This document shows positions 32,801 to 46,258 of a stretch of DNA of 64,000 nt, piece after piece (position 1 is the first letter of the stretch; every line of letters begins with the position of its first letter). The notes beneath the pieces were generated by a model. The model was not told the origin of the DNA, did not search any database, and worked only from the letters and a program-made list of their open reading frames with translations. The position numbers and the translations under genes are program-made. The stretch is from Chondrilla cf. caribensis (Eukaryota > Porifera > Demospongiae > Chondrillida > Chondrillidae): the NCBI GenBank assembly GCA_964020155.1, contig OZ026568.1, forward strand, positions 2,383,820 through 2,447,819, read 5' to 3'.

Positions 32801-34791
32801 TCAGTTAAATTGAATTTATTAATGTGCTTATTAACCCTATTCAAACATGCAGGCACTTACTGGTCCACATTTTAAAAACTCTATCTCCATCATATTTTTC
32901 CATCCTTCTCCTTACATTGTCTAGTTACGAGCTGAATCTCTCAGGCACAGAGTCTTCCTTCACGGTTCTTCCCCATAGTCATGTACAGGATGTCCCTCCA
33001 AAATCAGACACACTATGGGTAAGTGAGAGCTGCATATAAAACTGTCATGGGCTATGAAGTTCCTAATAGTTGTTTGAATGTAGTAGGTCTGTACTTTCTG
33101 CTTTGCCTCAGGCTGGAGGAGTATTCCGTCTTTTCCACCGTGAAATTGAGTGCTATCTGGTTGCAGATGGATCCTTTGCTGATGTGGATGCTGATGGGAT
33201 AACCAAAGATGGTCAGTGTATATATACTTTGTAATCCCTAGGACCAATCTGAATTATTTAGTGTATAAATTGTGCATGTTTACCAAAGTGACATAGTATT
33301 AATTTTGAACAGGCTTAAAACGGTTTGAAATGTATGTCAGTAAGCAATGCAATAAATTTTGTTCACATTCCTAACACCTATTATCATTTAGGATGAGAAA
33401 CCAACTGTTCAAAAGGTTGAGCATCCTTAAATGTTTTTGGACTACCTTTTATCTATAAAATCATGTACAGCTACACAGTTACATTATAGTGCTAAGAGAT
33501 ATATTTGCATTACTAAGTGATAATCAGTATAATTAGGTAATTACTACAATACTATTATGTATGATACTATTTGGTGTATATATTCAATTACATGCTCATC
33601 AAAATCATGTGTATCATATTACATAGGTATTCAGTATTGTGTACAGATTGTCATTGATTAATTGTATGACAGGTGTGACATGTATAATAAGATGTGATGA
33701 TTTTATCATGATTATATTTATTCTTGTGTAGTCCACTTGCGGAAAAGAAGAAGTGTTCGAGGGCAACTCAAAGCACCCTCTACTTCTGCTATCACGTACT
33801 GGAGAATTGAAAAGCAGAGAAATCCTCTTAGTGGTGAGCTTGATAATTTGGTATTCAATCATCAACATTATTCAATTAATCTTTTGATGAAGAGGTATTC
33901 AAATTTGATAATTGATTTGCACTGAATCACAGGTGAAGCCATGCGCTGGGGTGAATCATGTCGTATTCGTCACCTTTTAACAAGACAGTACTTGACCATT
34001 GTGAAAGGTGGAGAAGGAGTAACAATTTCATTGAAGAAGTGTACAAAGGAAAGTGAATTTGACTCAGCAGCTACCTTCAGACTTCGTCCTGTGATCCAAG
34101 GCGAAGACAGCATCATGTATGGGAGTTTTGCCAGAATTTATCACCCAACAACTGATACTTGGCTTCATGCTATGAAAGGTACATACGTACGTAAGTTATT
34201 TATTCTAGTACTAGTTGTATCCCACCTGGTTAAGCTAAAGCCTACAACAGAGATGTGGACATTCTTGTCTCATAATGTAGGTGTAGCCCAGGTTTAGTCT
34301 CACGTAGTACAGACCCACTTCTCACCTCCATTTTTAATAATTATGACGTCATAAGGTCGGTGACCGCACAACATCATAATAATAAAAATGGAGGTGAGAG
34401 GTGGGTCTGTGCTATGCAAGACTACGTAGCCCAAGTTGTCAATTGGAGACATAGTGTATTATATTTATCTGCTGTAGCCCTCCTAGGAGATACAGAATTA
34501 ATGCAAATATGCCATCATGGTTGAACAGTCCATTATGCTAGCTGTCCTTATTGGGATCCTAACTATTCTTGTTCATTTTTATCACATTAGTGACTCTAAA
34601 CACCATAGTGCTGAACATAAACACCTATTACTCATTATATATGCTGTAATGGTGCCTCCATAGGAGAGAAATTTGAGAGAAAAGGTATTATCAGTGGTGA
34701 ATCAGAAGGATTGCAATGGGATGGAGCTGATCTGTTCAGGATCTCAGCAAAGCCTGAGATGGGCTATGATGATGCCTTTGCCCTTATCAGA
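29801..34791 (+). CDS. Copy B: N-terminal suppressor domain and MIR/beta-trefoil IP3-binding half (12 exons)
   Basis: Exons 29801-29943, 30381-30460, 30894-31018, 32012-32098, 32179-32256, 32340-32420, 32645-32754, 32925-33018, 33112-33211, 33732-33833, 33933-34178 and 34664-34791. The first eight form the suppressor domain: [11 protein letters not shown] joins [13 protein letters not shown] (vertebrate [24 protein letters not shown]) and YKVRSVGDE matches YKLRSIGDS. The next four form the beta-trefoil of the binding core: [15 protein letters not shown] (keeps R241; K249 is Cys), LRKRRSVRG in place of the LRTTGR ligand loop, [12 protein letters not shown] and DAFALIRV. The equivalent exons of copy A lie left of the window. 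Intron 31019-32011 (993 bp) shows nothing I recognise; intron 34179-34663 holds a MITE. Confidence 0.92.
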
Positions 34792-37700
34792 GTATGTACA
34801 CTGTCAAATTGCATGGTAGATGCACATACATAATGTCATGTGATGTTTTGTGAACTGTGCTTTCTACATATTATATAGGTGGAGCAACATTTATTGACTC
34901 AGTTCAACTTTATAGCTGGTATTGTGCCCATACTTGAAACCTATCTCAGTGAGGTAAGCAACCTGGTATGCAGGATATACAAAGGGCACACAGAAGTTCT
35001 TCTAAGGAGGACCCTTGCCCTTACCCTACCACAACACAATAATTCCCCTCTTTCCAAATTTTACTCATTAATAAGGTTCCTATTGAATGTAATGGTGCTC
35101 CTTTTTATTCAAAGATTTACCCCCCCCCTTTTATTCTTCCAAGAATAAAAGGTCTGAGACAGGATTCAAATTTGATGGGCGAAATATCGGTAGGGTATAT
35201 GGTGTGATCGTGGTCAAAGTTTCATAAAACCTTCAACTTTAACAAGGACAAAGGGCTTTGAATTTTTCGGCATATTATGATTATGGGATATCCAGTAAAT
35301 TATATTTAGTCTTCTATCCCAGCAGCAATTATTGTAGTCATGTTCCCTTCTCACAGAGCACCAAATAGTTTAGATGCTTCTAGTGTCTTGTACTTCCTAG
35401 TTTGTATATGTAGGTGCAGAATTAAATTTCTTTGTAGATACAAGAAGGAAAGAAAGGCCACAAAAGTGTGAAAGCTTCTGTTACAGTAACTGAACAGGTA
35501 ACTTTGACACATGTATCTATCTATTTGTGTGTGATAGTGTGAACTGAAAACGGTATTTACGTCCAGTCTAGTCTTCTATCCCAGCAGCAATTATAGTAGT
35601 CATGTTCCCTTCTCACAGAGCACCAAATAGTTTAGATGCTTCTTGTGTCCTGTACAGCACTTCCTAGTTTGCATATGTAGGTAATGAATTAAATTTCTTT
35701 GTAGATACAAGAAGGAAAGAAAAGTGTGAAAGCTTCTGTTATAGTAACTGAACAGGTAACTTTGACACATGTATCTAGCTATTTGTGTGTGATAGTGTGA
35801 ACTGAAAACGGTATTTACGTACACTGCATGCATATCGTAAACCATTTATATACTTTGTAGCATGTTTGATGTATACTAGCTATAGCTTGTTGATTACTTT
35901 ATGTATATATGTCCTATAGGCTCTATTGGAGCTGGCTTCATTTATGTTGGATCCTTGTGCAAGGAAGAAGGATCGTCAGAAGCTTCTGAGAAATTTGAAG
36001 GTACAGGATTTGTGTGTATAAGTACATTGGAACATTCCAAGCTTGGGTTGTAAGATAGTGTGTTGGTATAATCTTGCATAGCAAGACCTAATCTCATAAT
36101 GTTCTTATTGGCACAACAAAGGTTCCAGGATATTTCACACACACACTTCATGTCACTCTCCAGGCTCTTTTCCAGAATTTGAAGGGGTTTGGGTCTTGAC
36201 TATACCAGACTAGATGGTTCCTCTAGAAACCCAAATTGAGGAAAGAAAATGGTCTGACGAGAATCTATGTCAATTAAATAGCACCTCAGTGGGAAACTGA
36301 ACTGATGGTATCAAATTTGTAGATGATCACAACAAAATGGGTTATAGTATGTATGAAACTGAAAGTCTGAAACATTTAACACTTTATATCTGATAAAATT
36401 CCTCTCGGTTGATAATTAACATCCTACTGAGGATTCCCTCGGGGTGAATTGTAAGTGCACAAATTACTGTGCCAGGCATTTCAAATAATTGTTACTGCTT
36501 CTTTGGTTTTGACAAGGCATGTAATTAGTACCTGACTATATAGCATACTTGTTCACCTAGCTGATCCAACATCAGAAAAAGTCTTAATATCTGAGTGAAG
36601 ATGCTAATTAATCTAGAAAGCCACTTCCTTCCCCTATGTACCTTGGAAGCCTAATGGAACTGTCCTAGCCAGACTATGGGATGATATGTGGGCTGTTTGT
36701 ATCCAGAATGTACAAAATACATGCTACAATGAATATGCTACAAAACCTTTCATCCCTGAAATCAGGTTCTGGAGCTACTGGTACAGATTTTGAAGCTGTT
36801 TGATCCACAGTCCAGTGACTCCAAACTTAAAAGACAGGTCTGTATAGCAGCCTACAGAGTGATTGAAGTGTTCTTGCAGGGGAACAGCAGGAAGAATGAA
36901 CTTTATCTCTCACGGTTCATCCCCTATTTTCAGAAACAAGTACATAATTCTCGTATAATTCTGTGTTTATATACGTATGTACTACTTATGGACAATGGTT
37001 CACCAAGGGCCGAGGGAAGTATTATCTGAATGATCTGGATATGTACATGTGAACACAAACCAAAATGTTCTTAGTCCTACTCCAAGACCACACTTCATTA
37101 ATATTGGTTTGTGCTAAGTCGATTGTCTTCAGGATGTTTGACTGAACAAGCCTTTATAGTATACACTATAGAGCCATCTAATTATTATGGAGTGACTGAA
37201 ATTACAATACATATTTTATACATCTCATGTAGCATGATGTGTTTACTTGTAAAGCACACAGCGATTTGGTATTAATATCTATACCTTTGTACCTTTAGAT
37301 AGGAGTGGGGCTGAATGCTGAAAGTATGTTGATTGAGCTCATACGTGACAATATGTGAGTAGCCTGGATGTTTTGTGTATGTAAAATACACATAAGTGAG
37401 TAACCTGGATGTTAAAGGCTGCATGCATTGAGAAAATCATAAATTCATACCTACTATTCTGTACAATGTCATATGTCTGTACTGTTTTCCAACTAGTCTA
37501 ATTGTGTCTTTGTACAATGAAAAAGAGATCGGAAGATTGATAAATTTGCTTCAGAATCTGAAAAGTGGTGAAGAGAAAGTGAGTATTCACAGTGATTATT
37601 GTACCTACCTCCACCTTCAACCTTCAGTGACTGCTCATTTTGTGTCATGATCCTGACATTTGTCTATCTCTCGTGTAACTCAGGACTCGCGATTTCTGGA

Positions 37701-40700
37701 CTTTCTTGGTGTTCTGTGTGTTTGTGAAGGAAAAGCTTGTGTACCTACTCAAGGTACACTTGTATGAATATATATGAATACATGGATACACTATGTTTAA
37801 AATGTGTTGGTTTTAACTCGTTGTAATCACATTTCCTCTCTTTGCCACTTTGTCAATTTGTGCACAGAATTTGTGATGAAGGAGTTATTGATTGAACATG
37901 GTCAGGTACGTATGTATGTAGATACTAAATATTGCTTCTATGTACATATTGGCCATTGCCTAATGTTAACATTTAGTCTTTAGTCATTAGTGGGAGCATG
38001 CATGTTTTAGGTACTCATTTGTGCATTTGTGTTGTCATCTACCGATATTGCACTACTGATCAATTGCACAGGAGCTGTTCTGGCCAACTAAAGTTGCTGG
38101 AAGCGAAGCCCCTCCTGACTATCAAGATAGAGTTGTTTACCAAGATGCCAAAAGTGGAGAATGGAAACTTCTTGCAGGAATAGCTCCCAAGGTATGCAAT
38201 CAAGAATAATCCCAACCATGTGTATGTGCACTGTATGACGTTGTTGACACAGGATTGTGTTTCCAACATAGATATTATTATTTATTACTAAGTATAGTCT
38301 TTGACAGCCAACTATTAATCAGTATCTACATTATGCACACATTATAATATTATGTGCACATGTGTATTCTGTCAACTATGTAGACTACTGCTGTATGATA
38401 TTTTTGTACTAATTAGTTGCCATGGACATTAATTATAACTAAATAACTTCCATCGTTTGTCAATGACTGCAATGCTATCATTTTATGCCTTTCTGAAGAC
38501 ACTGACAAACTGTTACGGGGCTCATAAGATGTTTTAGGAAAGAGATTAAACTTCAGAATGTATACTGCATGGCAATTGTGTTAATTATTCAAGATGATGC
38601 CCCCTTTCAAGTTAGATATCTTTTCTCCTCCCTATTTTACATGGTCGCCATATCTACAAAGATTTATTAGCGTTGTGTGAATAGTGTCTTATTGAGGACA
38701 TGAATAAAACAATAAAAAAGATGATTTTGCAAACACTGTAGTTTTTCACCTGTAAGATTCTATTATTATTCATTGGCACATACTGATGATGTCACAGTGA
38801 TGAAATTTAAAAACTTTGGACAATTTTTTCAATTGATTTACAACCTTGTTACAACATAGAAATTGAAACGAAACATGGTAACCGTTGTAGCCTACGTGGT
38901 TATAATATATGTTGTTCTGACACAGTAACAACAAAAATGACTCTTTACACTTCCAGTTCCTATGTTGAAAAGTCTATTGCTTATTTCAGGATAATACAAG
39001 GTTTTAATTTTCGTACGGGAAGTTGTACAATGACTGATTGCATGAAGTTGTTAATGCATTAAATTATCAATATCTAAAGCTCAGACTTGTTATGTTCTAT
39101 ATGTGTGGTTTGTTCACCATCAAATAGACTGCGACAAAGAAAAAGCTGTCATTCACATCACCATGGCATTGGGTCGAGTCCCAACTGGATCTTTTTGGAA
39201 AGCTTGCTAAGGTATGTACAGTGTCAGTGTGGAAAGATGTGATGAAAGGAAGACATACTTGACACAAGTTTATATAACGTGCTTCTGTGTGACGTCATAA
39301 TAATACATCAACAGTATATACTTGATTGAAATGGAACTTCTGTTCTTCCATTGACAGGGGAATAATACAAAAGTTATCAATGCTATTACAAAGGTTTAAA
39401 TATATTGGATGCTAGCAAATCTCAGTGTTAATTACTGTCGTAATATTGTTTAGGAATTAGAGTACATCACATTCGAAGAAGCTCTAGCTGGGGCCAGGGA
39501 CCCTGAACTTCATCCATCTATAAGGATCAAATATGTCAACCTTATTGTTGGTTAGTTCCTCCTATGTATTATAAACTTAACCTAGGTAATAGTTGTACCA
39601 CCTTTCAGCAGGGTACATGGGAATTTGATAGTCCACGAGGGCGGAGCCCGAGGGGTCTATCTAATCTGTCAATTTTCCCATGTACCCTGCTGAAAGGTGG
39701 TACAACTAACTTGTATCCCAGCAACTGTAAGAATAGGCTCGAGTTTGTTTACGCGTTGGTATCGATATCGCTTGAACGGATCGGAGAAGACCAATGTCGT
39801 GCGAGTATATTTCAAACGAGTGTGTAGATTGGCGGCTATATACGTTAGAGAAGCATGAAGAGGAGTTTCAGAAGTACTTGACGAAATTTTAGAAGAAAAC
39901 GAGCGACCACAGACCTCTGCTGTTCTACCTACGGCCTGATGTCAGCATCTGAGCGAAGCTAACGGAAGAAGGCGCTTGTTTTCTAGAAGAATCGGAGAAG
40001 AAAAAGAGCCAATTTGCCGACCTGCCATCAAAAGAGAACTTCGCAGTTTTGAAGAAGTCGTTCGTACCAAAAAAAGCACGGCGAAGAATAAAGAAATGGA
40101 CAGTGAAGAATTTTAGCGAGTGTATTGCTGCGTACTTTGCTCTGCCGTACTGTGTTGCGTTGCCATGACAATAATGAAGTGTTAATTAATTAATGCGCTG
40201 TTTTAGGAAGCCTGTGAATAGGTGTCTACAGAGTCTGATAGACCCCTATTCACAGGATATAGACACACAGCGGCGCCTTTGATCTCGCCTCGCACTGGGA
40301 TACAAGTATGTAATACTATGTACAATATACTGTAATATGTATGCATGTAACCATACTATGTGTGTAAGGTTAGAATAATATGTATATGAAGCTAGTATAT
40401 TTACAGCCCATATATGATATATTTATATATTTCACTCATGTATGTATGTCTGCATGGATTTCTTGTTTATTGTCATGTCTTGATTGCAGTTTTGTTTGTT
40501 GATGTTGGGAACAACCGGTCCGTATTGGAAACATTGCCAAACACCTTTGTGAGTCCCTCCTGAATTCCTTCAGACATGTCCACCAACAGTCTATACATGC
40601 AGTGACACGACAGTGTAGGTTAGTACATGCGGTCCAACTTGCTTAGTACACACCTGGAATGTCAAACTAAATTTGTACTTTTTAGCATGTGTATGTGTTT

Positions 40701-43700
40701 AGCATCCAAATTGAGTAGTATTTGCCAGGATACTGCACCAAACGGATACTGACAAGCAGGCTACATATGTATATATATATATATATATATATAGGTATGC
40801 ACATGCATATACATAATATGTCTAGATCTTGGCTACAGTACATTATACATAGACTTTTGTATAAGTCATTCATTTATAATATTATGTACATGAATTCATA
40901 CAGTGTATATTTATCATGTTCAATGAAATCTTGCATCTAATGTGAATTATTCCAGTTGTATCTACCATGAGATAGTACATACAGTCACAACCTCTTTCTT
41001 TATAATTTGTTAACATTAATTGTATATAGTGAACAGCATGCACGAAAAAATGCAGTTCCTACTCTATTTTGTTGCCATTTGTTGTATATGGTATATTATG
41101 GTGCATGTGTGTTAAAAATGCAATTCAACTCCAGATTTGTGTCATGGTTTAAAAACTACACACTGCATGCAGGTATATTCTGAGATCGTAGAGAACCCTT
41201 TTGCCAATCACAAGGCTGATGCTACACTGGCCTTAACTGGGGAAGTGAACCCTCACTTTGTCCGCCTGAGAGACTGGATACTGGATGTAGCCAAAGAAAA
41301 AGTAAAGCTTATCTGTTCAGAAGATATGAGGGAAGACAATCTTCTTTTAGCACAGGTGGGATTCCATATAACCAAACAGCTAATTGGACATTAGTATCTA
41401 CATCAAGTCACAATTGTGCTTACATGGTTAATGTTCATTCCATAGATTCTTGGTGTTTGTGAGCTGCTGGTCAAATTTGGTTACTATAACAGTTGTAAAG
41501 ACATTAAGAACGTAATTGAACCTTTGAAGTCCATGTTGGATGGAACCACAGACACAAATCCTCCTAGTTAGTGTACATCCCATATTTATATATGAATGTA
41601 TAATTTTAGTAAATATTGCAGCTACTATTCATGTGATGACATACTGCATTCCCTCTCAGGAATTAGTCCAGAGGACTTCAGAGCCAAGAGAAGGTTCAAG
41701 AAAACTTCAGGCAACAGAGCAGTATTTGCTGTGAAAGTGAAGTTAGTCTCCAGTATGAAGGAATGTTACAATATTTCTTTCCTTCTTTGTTTTTGTGTGT
41801 ACTACAGCATATTAATATAATAATACATACATACGTACATATATAATATTTTGTGCAGGATTATGAGGATATTTGATTTCTTCTTTAATTATCGTGTGTA
41901 CTTGAGGCTACAGGTGAGGTTTTATGGTTAACAGCAAGTGATGAGTTTCATACCATGCCTTCTCATACAAACGTGTACTACATGCACACACATGCCCATA
42001 CACTTTACACTGATTTGTAAAGGTAATCTGTATGCTCTGCATTCTTTTGCCAGAGGTTCATGTTCAGTTATCGCTGTCTAAATGATGATACTGTTCCATC
42101 TTCAGTGCCTAAAAGGCATGGGAGAGTACAACGTGATCCTTCACAAGCTGTTTATGTTAACATTGAAGCTTCTGAAACGGATGATGTGTTTGAGACCGAA
42201 CCATGCTTGCATGCTACATGTGATACTGCGTGGAAAGACTCAAAGGTGTGTTGTGTTTGTACATTGGTAGCAATCATGTTGTACAGTGTGTAGTGGAGTA
42301 TTATGTATGCAGTGGAGTATGATGTACGTACTAGAGTTTATAATATGTATACAATGTACACAGTGAGGTATTGTGTAAGCAGGGTGTAGAGTGTTACGTG
42401 TATATATAATATACATATTATTAATTTTATATATGTAGTGAAGTAAGGTGTGTATGGTGTATATCCTGCTGCTGAATATCATAGTGTATGATATAGTGGG
42501 AGAGCTATGCAGGACTACAAATTGCATGTATGCATTTAGTAGCAGCCCAAAGAAGATTCTTTTCTAGTAATTCAGATGTACTTCATTTGCAAGTATTATT
42601 TTCTAAAGTACTCACTCTATACCTTCTATTCTGTGATTTCTGTGTAATATATTATTATTATTCAACATATATTTAGGTATCTCAACCTCCCCCAAAAGAA
42701 TTGAAAGAGCTACTAACAATGAAAGGAAAAGGATCACTGTAAGTAAAACTCTTGGCAATGTGTGTGAATTGCAGTATTATAGGGCCAGAATTGCTTTAGA
42801 AGTGAATCGATTCATCCACAAATAAGGATTATGGAGAGTGTGATGTAGAGACTTAGACTTCGATTCATAATTGTTAGACACTCTGTAATAGCTTGAAGGT
42901 TATGGTACATAAAACACATTATATATGTGCATGACATAAATACTAATGAGGTATTTGCATTACGGAATTCAAATTCTCTCTTCTTGAGCACAAGTGAATA
43001 CATTCCCTTTTATATAGTTAATCACACCAAATTTGTACGTATTGTATAATATATATATATTGTGTATGTAAAGGTACATAGATACAATGGACCAGGTGTA
43101 TATACAGTAGGTTTGCATCACTCTATCCTGTGTGAAGTATTCTCAACACGTAGCCAACTTACTCAACCACTCTGAAATATGTTTCTACAAAGAAAGAAAA
43201 TGAATTTCTATCCGTATAGTATGTGGTAGACAATTTGTCTCAATGTTTATATAGTTCACTGAACTTTTCAGTAATTCTTTCAATGATACCGTGATGGATT
43301 ATGAAAATGAACCTGTTAAGAATATAACAATTGTAATTTACTCCTTTAACTGAGCTGTAGCTTATGTATCAATTTGGTCGAAAAACTTAATGTGCATCTT
43401 GATCCCATACATAATTAAAGTAAAGCTACAACAGTGAGGAGACATTTGCTGGAGATATTTAGTGAGACCGCTTTCTTTGAAGATGAGGAACTGAACCCAA
43501 GGGAGCAGGCTTTGGTCAAAGTGTTGCTGGTGAGTAGTTTTCTCATAATGGAAAAAAAGCTAGAAGTATCAGTAGCAGTTAGATTGTTGACCTAGCTGTT
43601 TGTAGTACATTAGTGGATTATTTTAAATATACAATCTTCGTTGTACGTGAATGTGTATCAAACATGACAGCAACTGGGACTAACGGCAGTCAGCGAGAAC

Positions 43701-46226
43701 AGCAAAATAGCTGCTTTCGACCCATGGAGGACACTCTCAAGTAGCTTATTAATGATCGCTGAGAGTTCGGTGATGTTCCGTTCCATAGCTTTTGATTGAA
43801 ACGTGGACAAACAAGCAAAAGAATGGAATAGTATATCAGATAGGCATACTTCTGGATATACATGTACCACATAACATTGCTACTTAACTCTATATCACTG
43901 CATGCAAATCAGCAAACTAACTCTGACACATGCTCACCTTTTACATGTTGACATGAATTACCAACCTATGTTTCTTCATTTTGTATAGGATCTGTCCAAG
44001 TATGATGACAATGACATGGTTGTATGGTCCATTCGGTTGCTCAACAGATACTTCTCATCAGCAACAGACATCTTTGAACGAGCGATAGATGCTCAGGTAC
44101 CATGCATCAGTGTTATTCCAAGTCTTGACTGTAGAACAATGTCACATTCAATAATAGAGTCATTTGTAAACTAAATCAGTACATTGTAGATTTGAAGAAG
44201 TTAGCACATTGCATTCACAACCACCTAACACCACCGAGACTGGGTGCCTAGCATAGTAACCTACCTAAAGGCTCCCCAGTTAACATAACCCTAGCATCTG
44301 ATTTGCAGTGTGCAATGACCTGACTCCTGTAAAGGTGAAATCCCTGTGCATGTGGAACAAGTCCCCTCATGCACTTCATGGCTTCCATTAATTTTTTAAT
44401 TAATTAATTAATTAATTAATTTCACCACTTTTTACTCTCTGAAAACTTCCTATATGGAAACAAACATTCACTTCCTGAATGGTATGGTATGGTATGGTAT
44501 CATTATTATACTGGAGAGGCCACTAGCCCAGTGGGCTACTACTAAGGCTCCCAGTTGAAATAGAATGAAGTTATAAAAATTACATGCCAGAGATTTTATA
44601 CTTTTTATACTCTGAAAACTAGCTATAATATGGAAACAAACATTCACTTCCTGAATAACCTTTAATATCATACAATAAATCTACTAGAGTATGTTGTCAC
44701 TTCTAGTCTGGGAGAATGCCGGAAGTCTTGAGTAGGAACTTCTTTTATTTAACCCTGAACCTAGATATTTTAGTTAACCCAAAATACAAGACCATTACTG
44801 TGCAAAGCTTCAAATACATTTCACAGTTTGTCACTGAATGACCTCTTCCTAAATGAGCTGAATAAATATGGGGATTCTTGGGATGGCACATACAGCAAGG
44901 ACTAATAATTATTGTTAGTTATCAAAATACGTATTTCGGTTTGGGAATACGGAAATGCTGCCCTTTTGCTGCCTTCAAGCCTCTAGCCACCTTATGTATG
45001 CCTTTGTGAAGCAATATCCAGTTCAATCACATGAAACTACATTTCACCTTACTACATGGCTGGACAAACACCTGGCTTAGTAACTAAACTCTGCATGGTA
45101 TAGTTGAATATTTTATCCACTAAAAGTATAGTTGCTTACAGATTGTACCTATAAACATACTATTTACATGCTTGTATACCTCCTGTCAACAGCTACTATT
45201 GACAAAGGAATCCACCAATGTTAAGAAGGTGGTTGTTGAAAAAGTGAACGAAGCTAGGAAAAACATCCAACATGAGCTTGACTCACAGAGTATTGAGGTA
45301 CTGAAAGGTGGATTCAAGCAACTAAGAAGGTATGTGATGAAATTGAAGAATAATAATTGAATAATTAATTAATACTAGTCTGTGTATTTCCATTTTCCAT
45401 TTGTAGACTGTGCTTCATGAATGAGGAATTGAGCCGGCCACATCCTCAGAACCAAAGGATTTTACTCAACCATGGTGAGTCTACTGTAGGTGTGAGTATC
45501 ATGACAAGTCTGCATTTACCCTTGTGTGTTCCACTTGGTGTACTGTAGGAATATTGCCGGAAGTGTTGAACTTAATATTGCATTGCTGTAAAGACTACAA
45601 GTTTGACAACACACCAGACCCAATGAATGAGATTGAAAGCTTGTTTCAAGAAGTTCTGAGTTTTTTAACTGCATTTGCGAGGTTCTCCAAATTGATGCTA
45701 TTATTTATGCATAAATATAAGTCAGTTATCAACTGATTTCTATGTCTCTGTTTAGAGGACATCGTGTTGTTCAGGAACAGTTGTTTGCAAGATTGGACTC
45801 CCTTCTTGTTGTCCCGTTTGCTGTTGCTGATCTAGCCTCTGTAGTGAGAGAGGTCAGTGCATGTGCCAAGTTGTGGTGTGTACCTTGTGTGGGTGTGCGG
45901 TGCATTCCCTGTGTGGGCATGTGGTGTGCACCATGTAGGTATGTGGAGTGTTAACTGTGTGGGTGTGTGGAGTACTTTCAGTGGGTATATAGGTGGAGTA
46001 TTTGCCAATGGATACATACATAGTCTGTGTTTTGTATAATAATTGTAAAATTATCTATAATATTATGTAGTGTATTGGTTATATGTACTGTAGAAGGCAA
46101 TGTCCAATATGTGGAAAATTTCGATATAATGCAAGCACATATGCATATATATGTGTATATTATAATTATGTTTGTGTGTGTGTGTGTATGTGTGTGTGTG
46201 TGTGTGTGTGCGTGTGTGTGTGTGCG

Positions 46227-46258
<32 letters not shown>

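Noticed and set aside
40763..40793. AT-repeat tract as an origin or regulatory site
   Set aside because: A plain TA dinucleotide repeat in an intron with nothing else around it.
43658..43870. Minus-strand frame in copy B intron ([19 protein letters not shown])
   Set aside because: Looks protein-like but is short, absent from copy A and unrecognised; probably part of an unidentified insertion.
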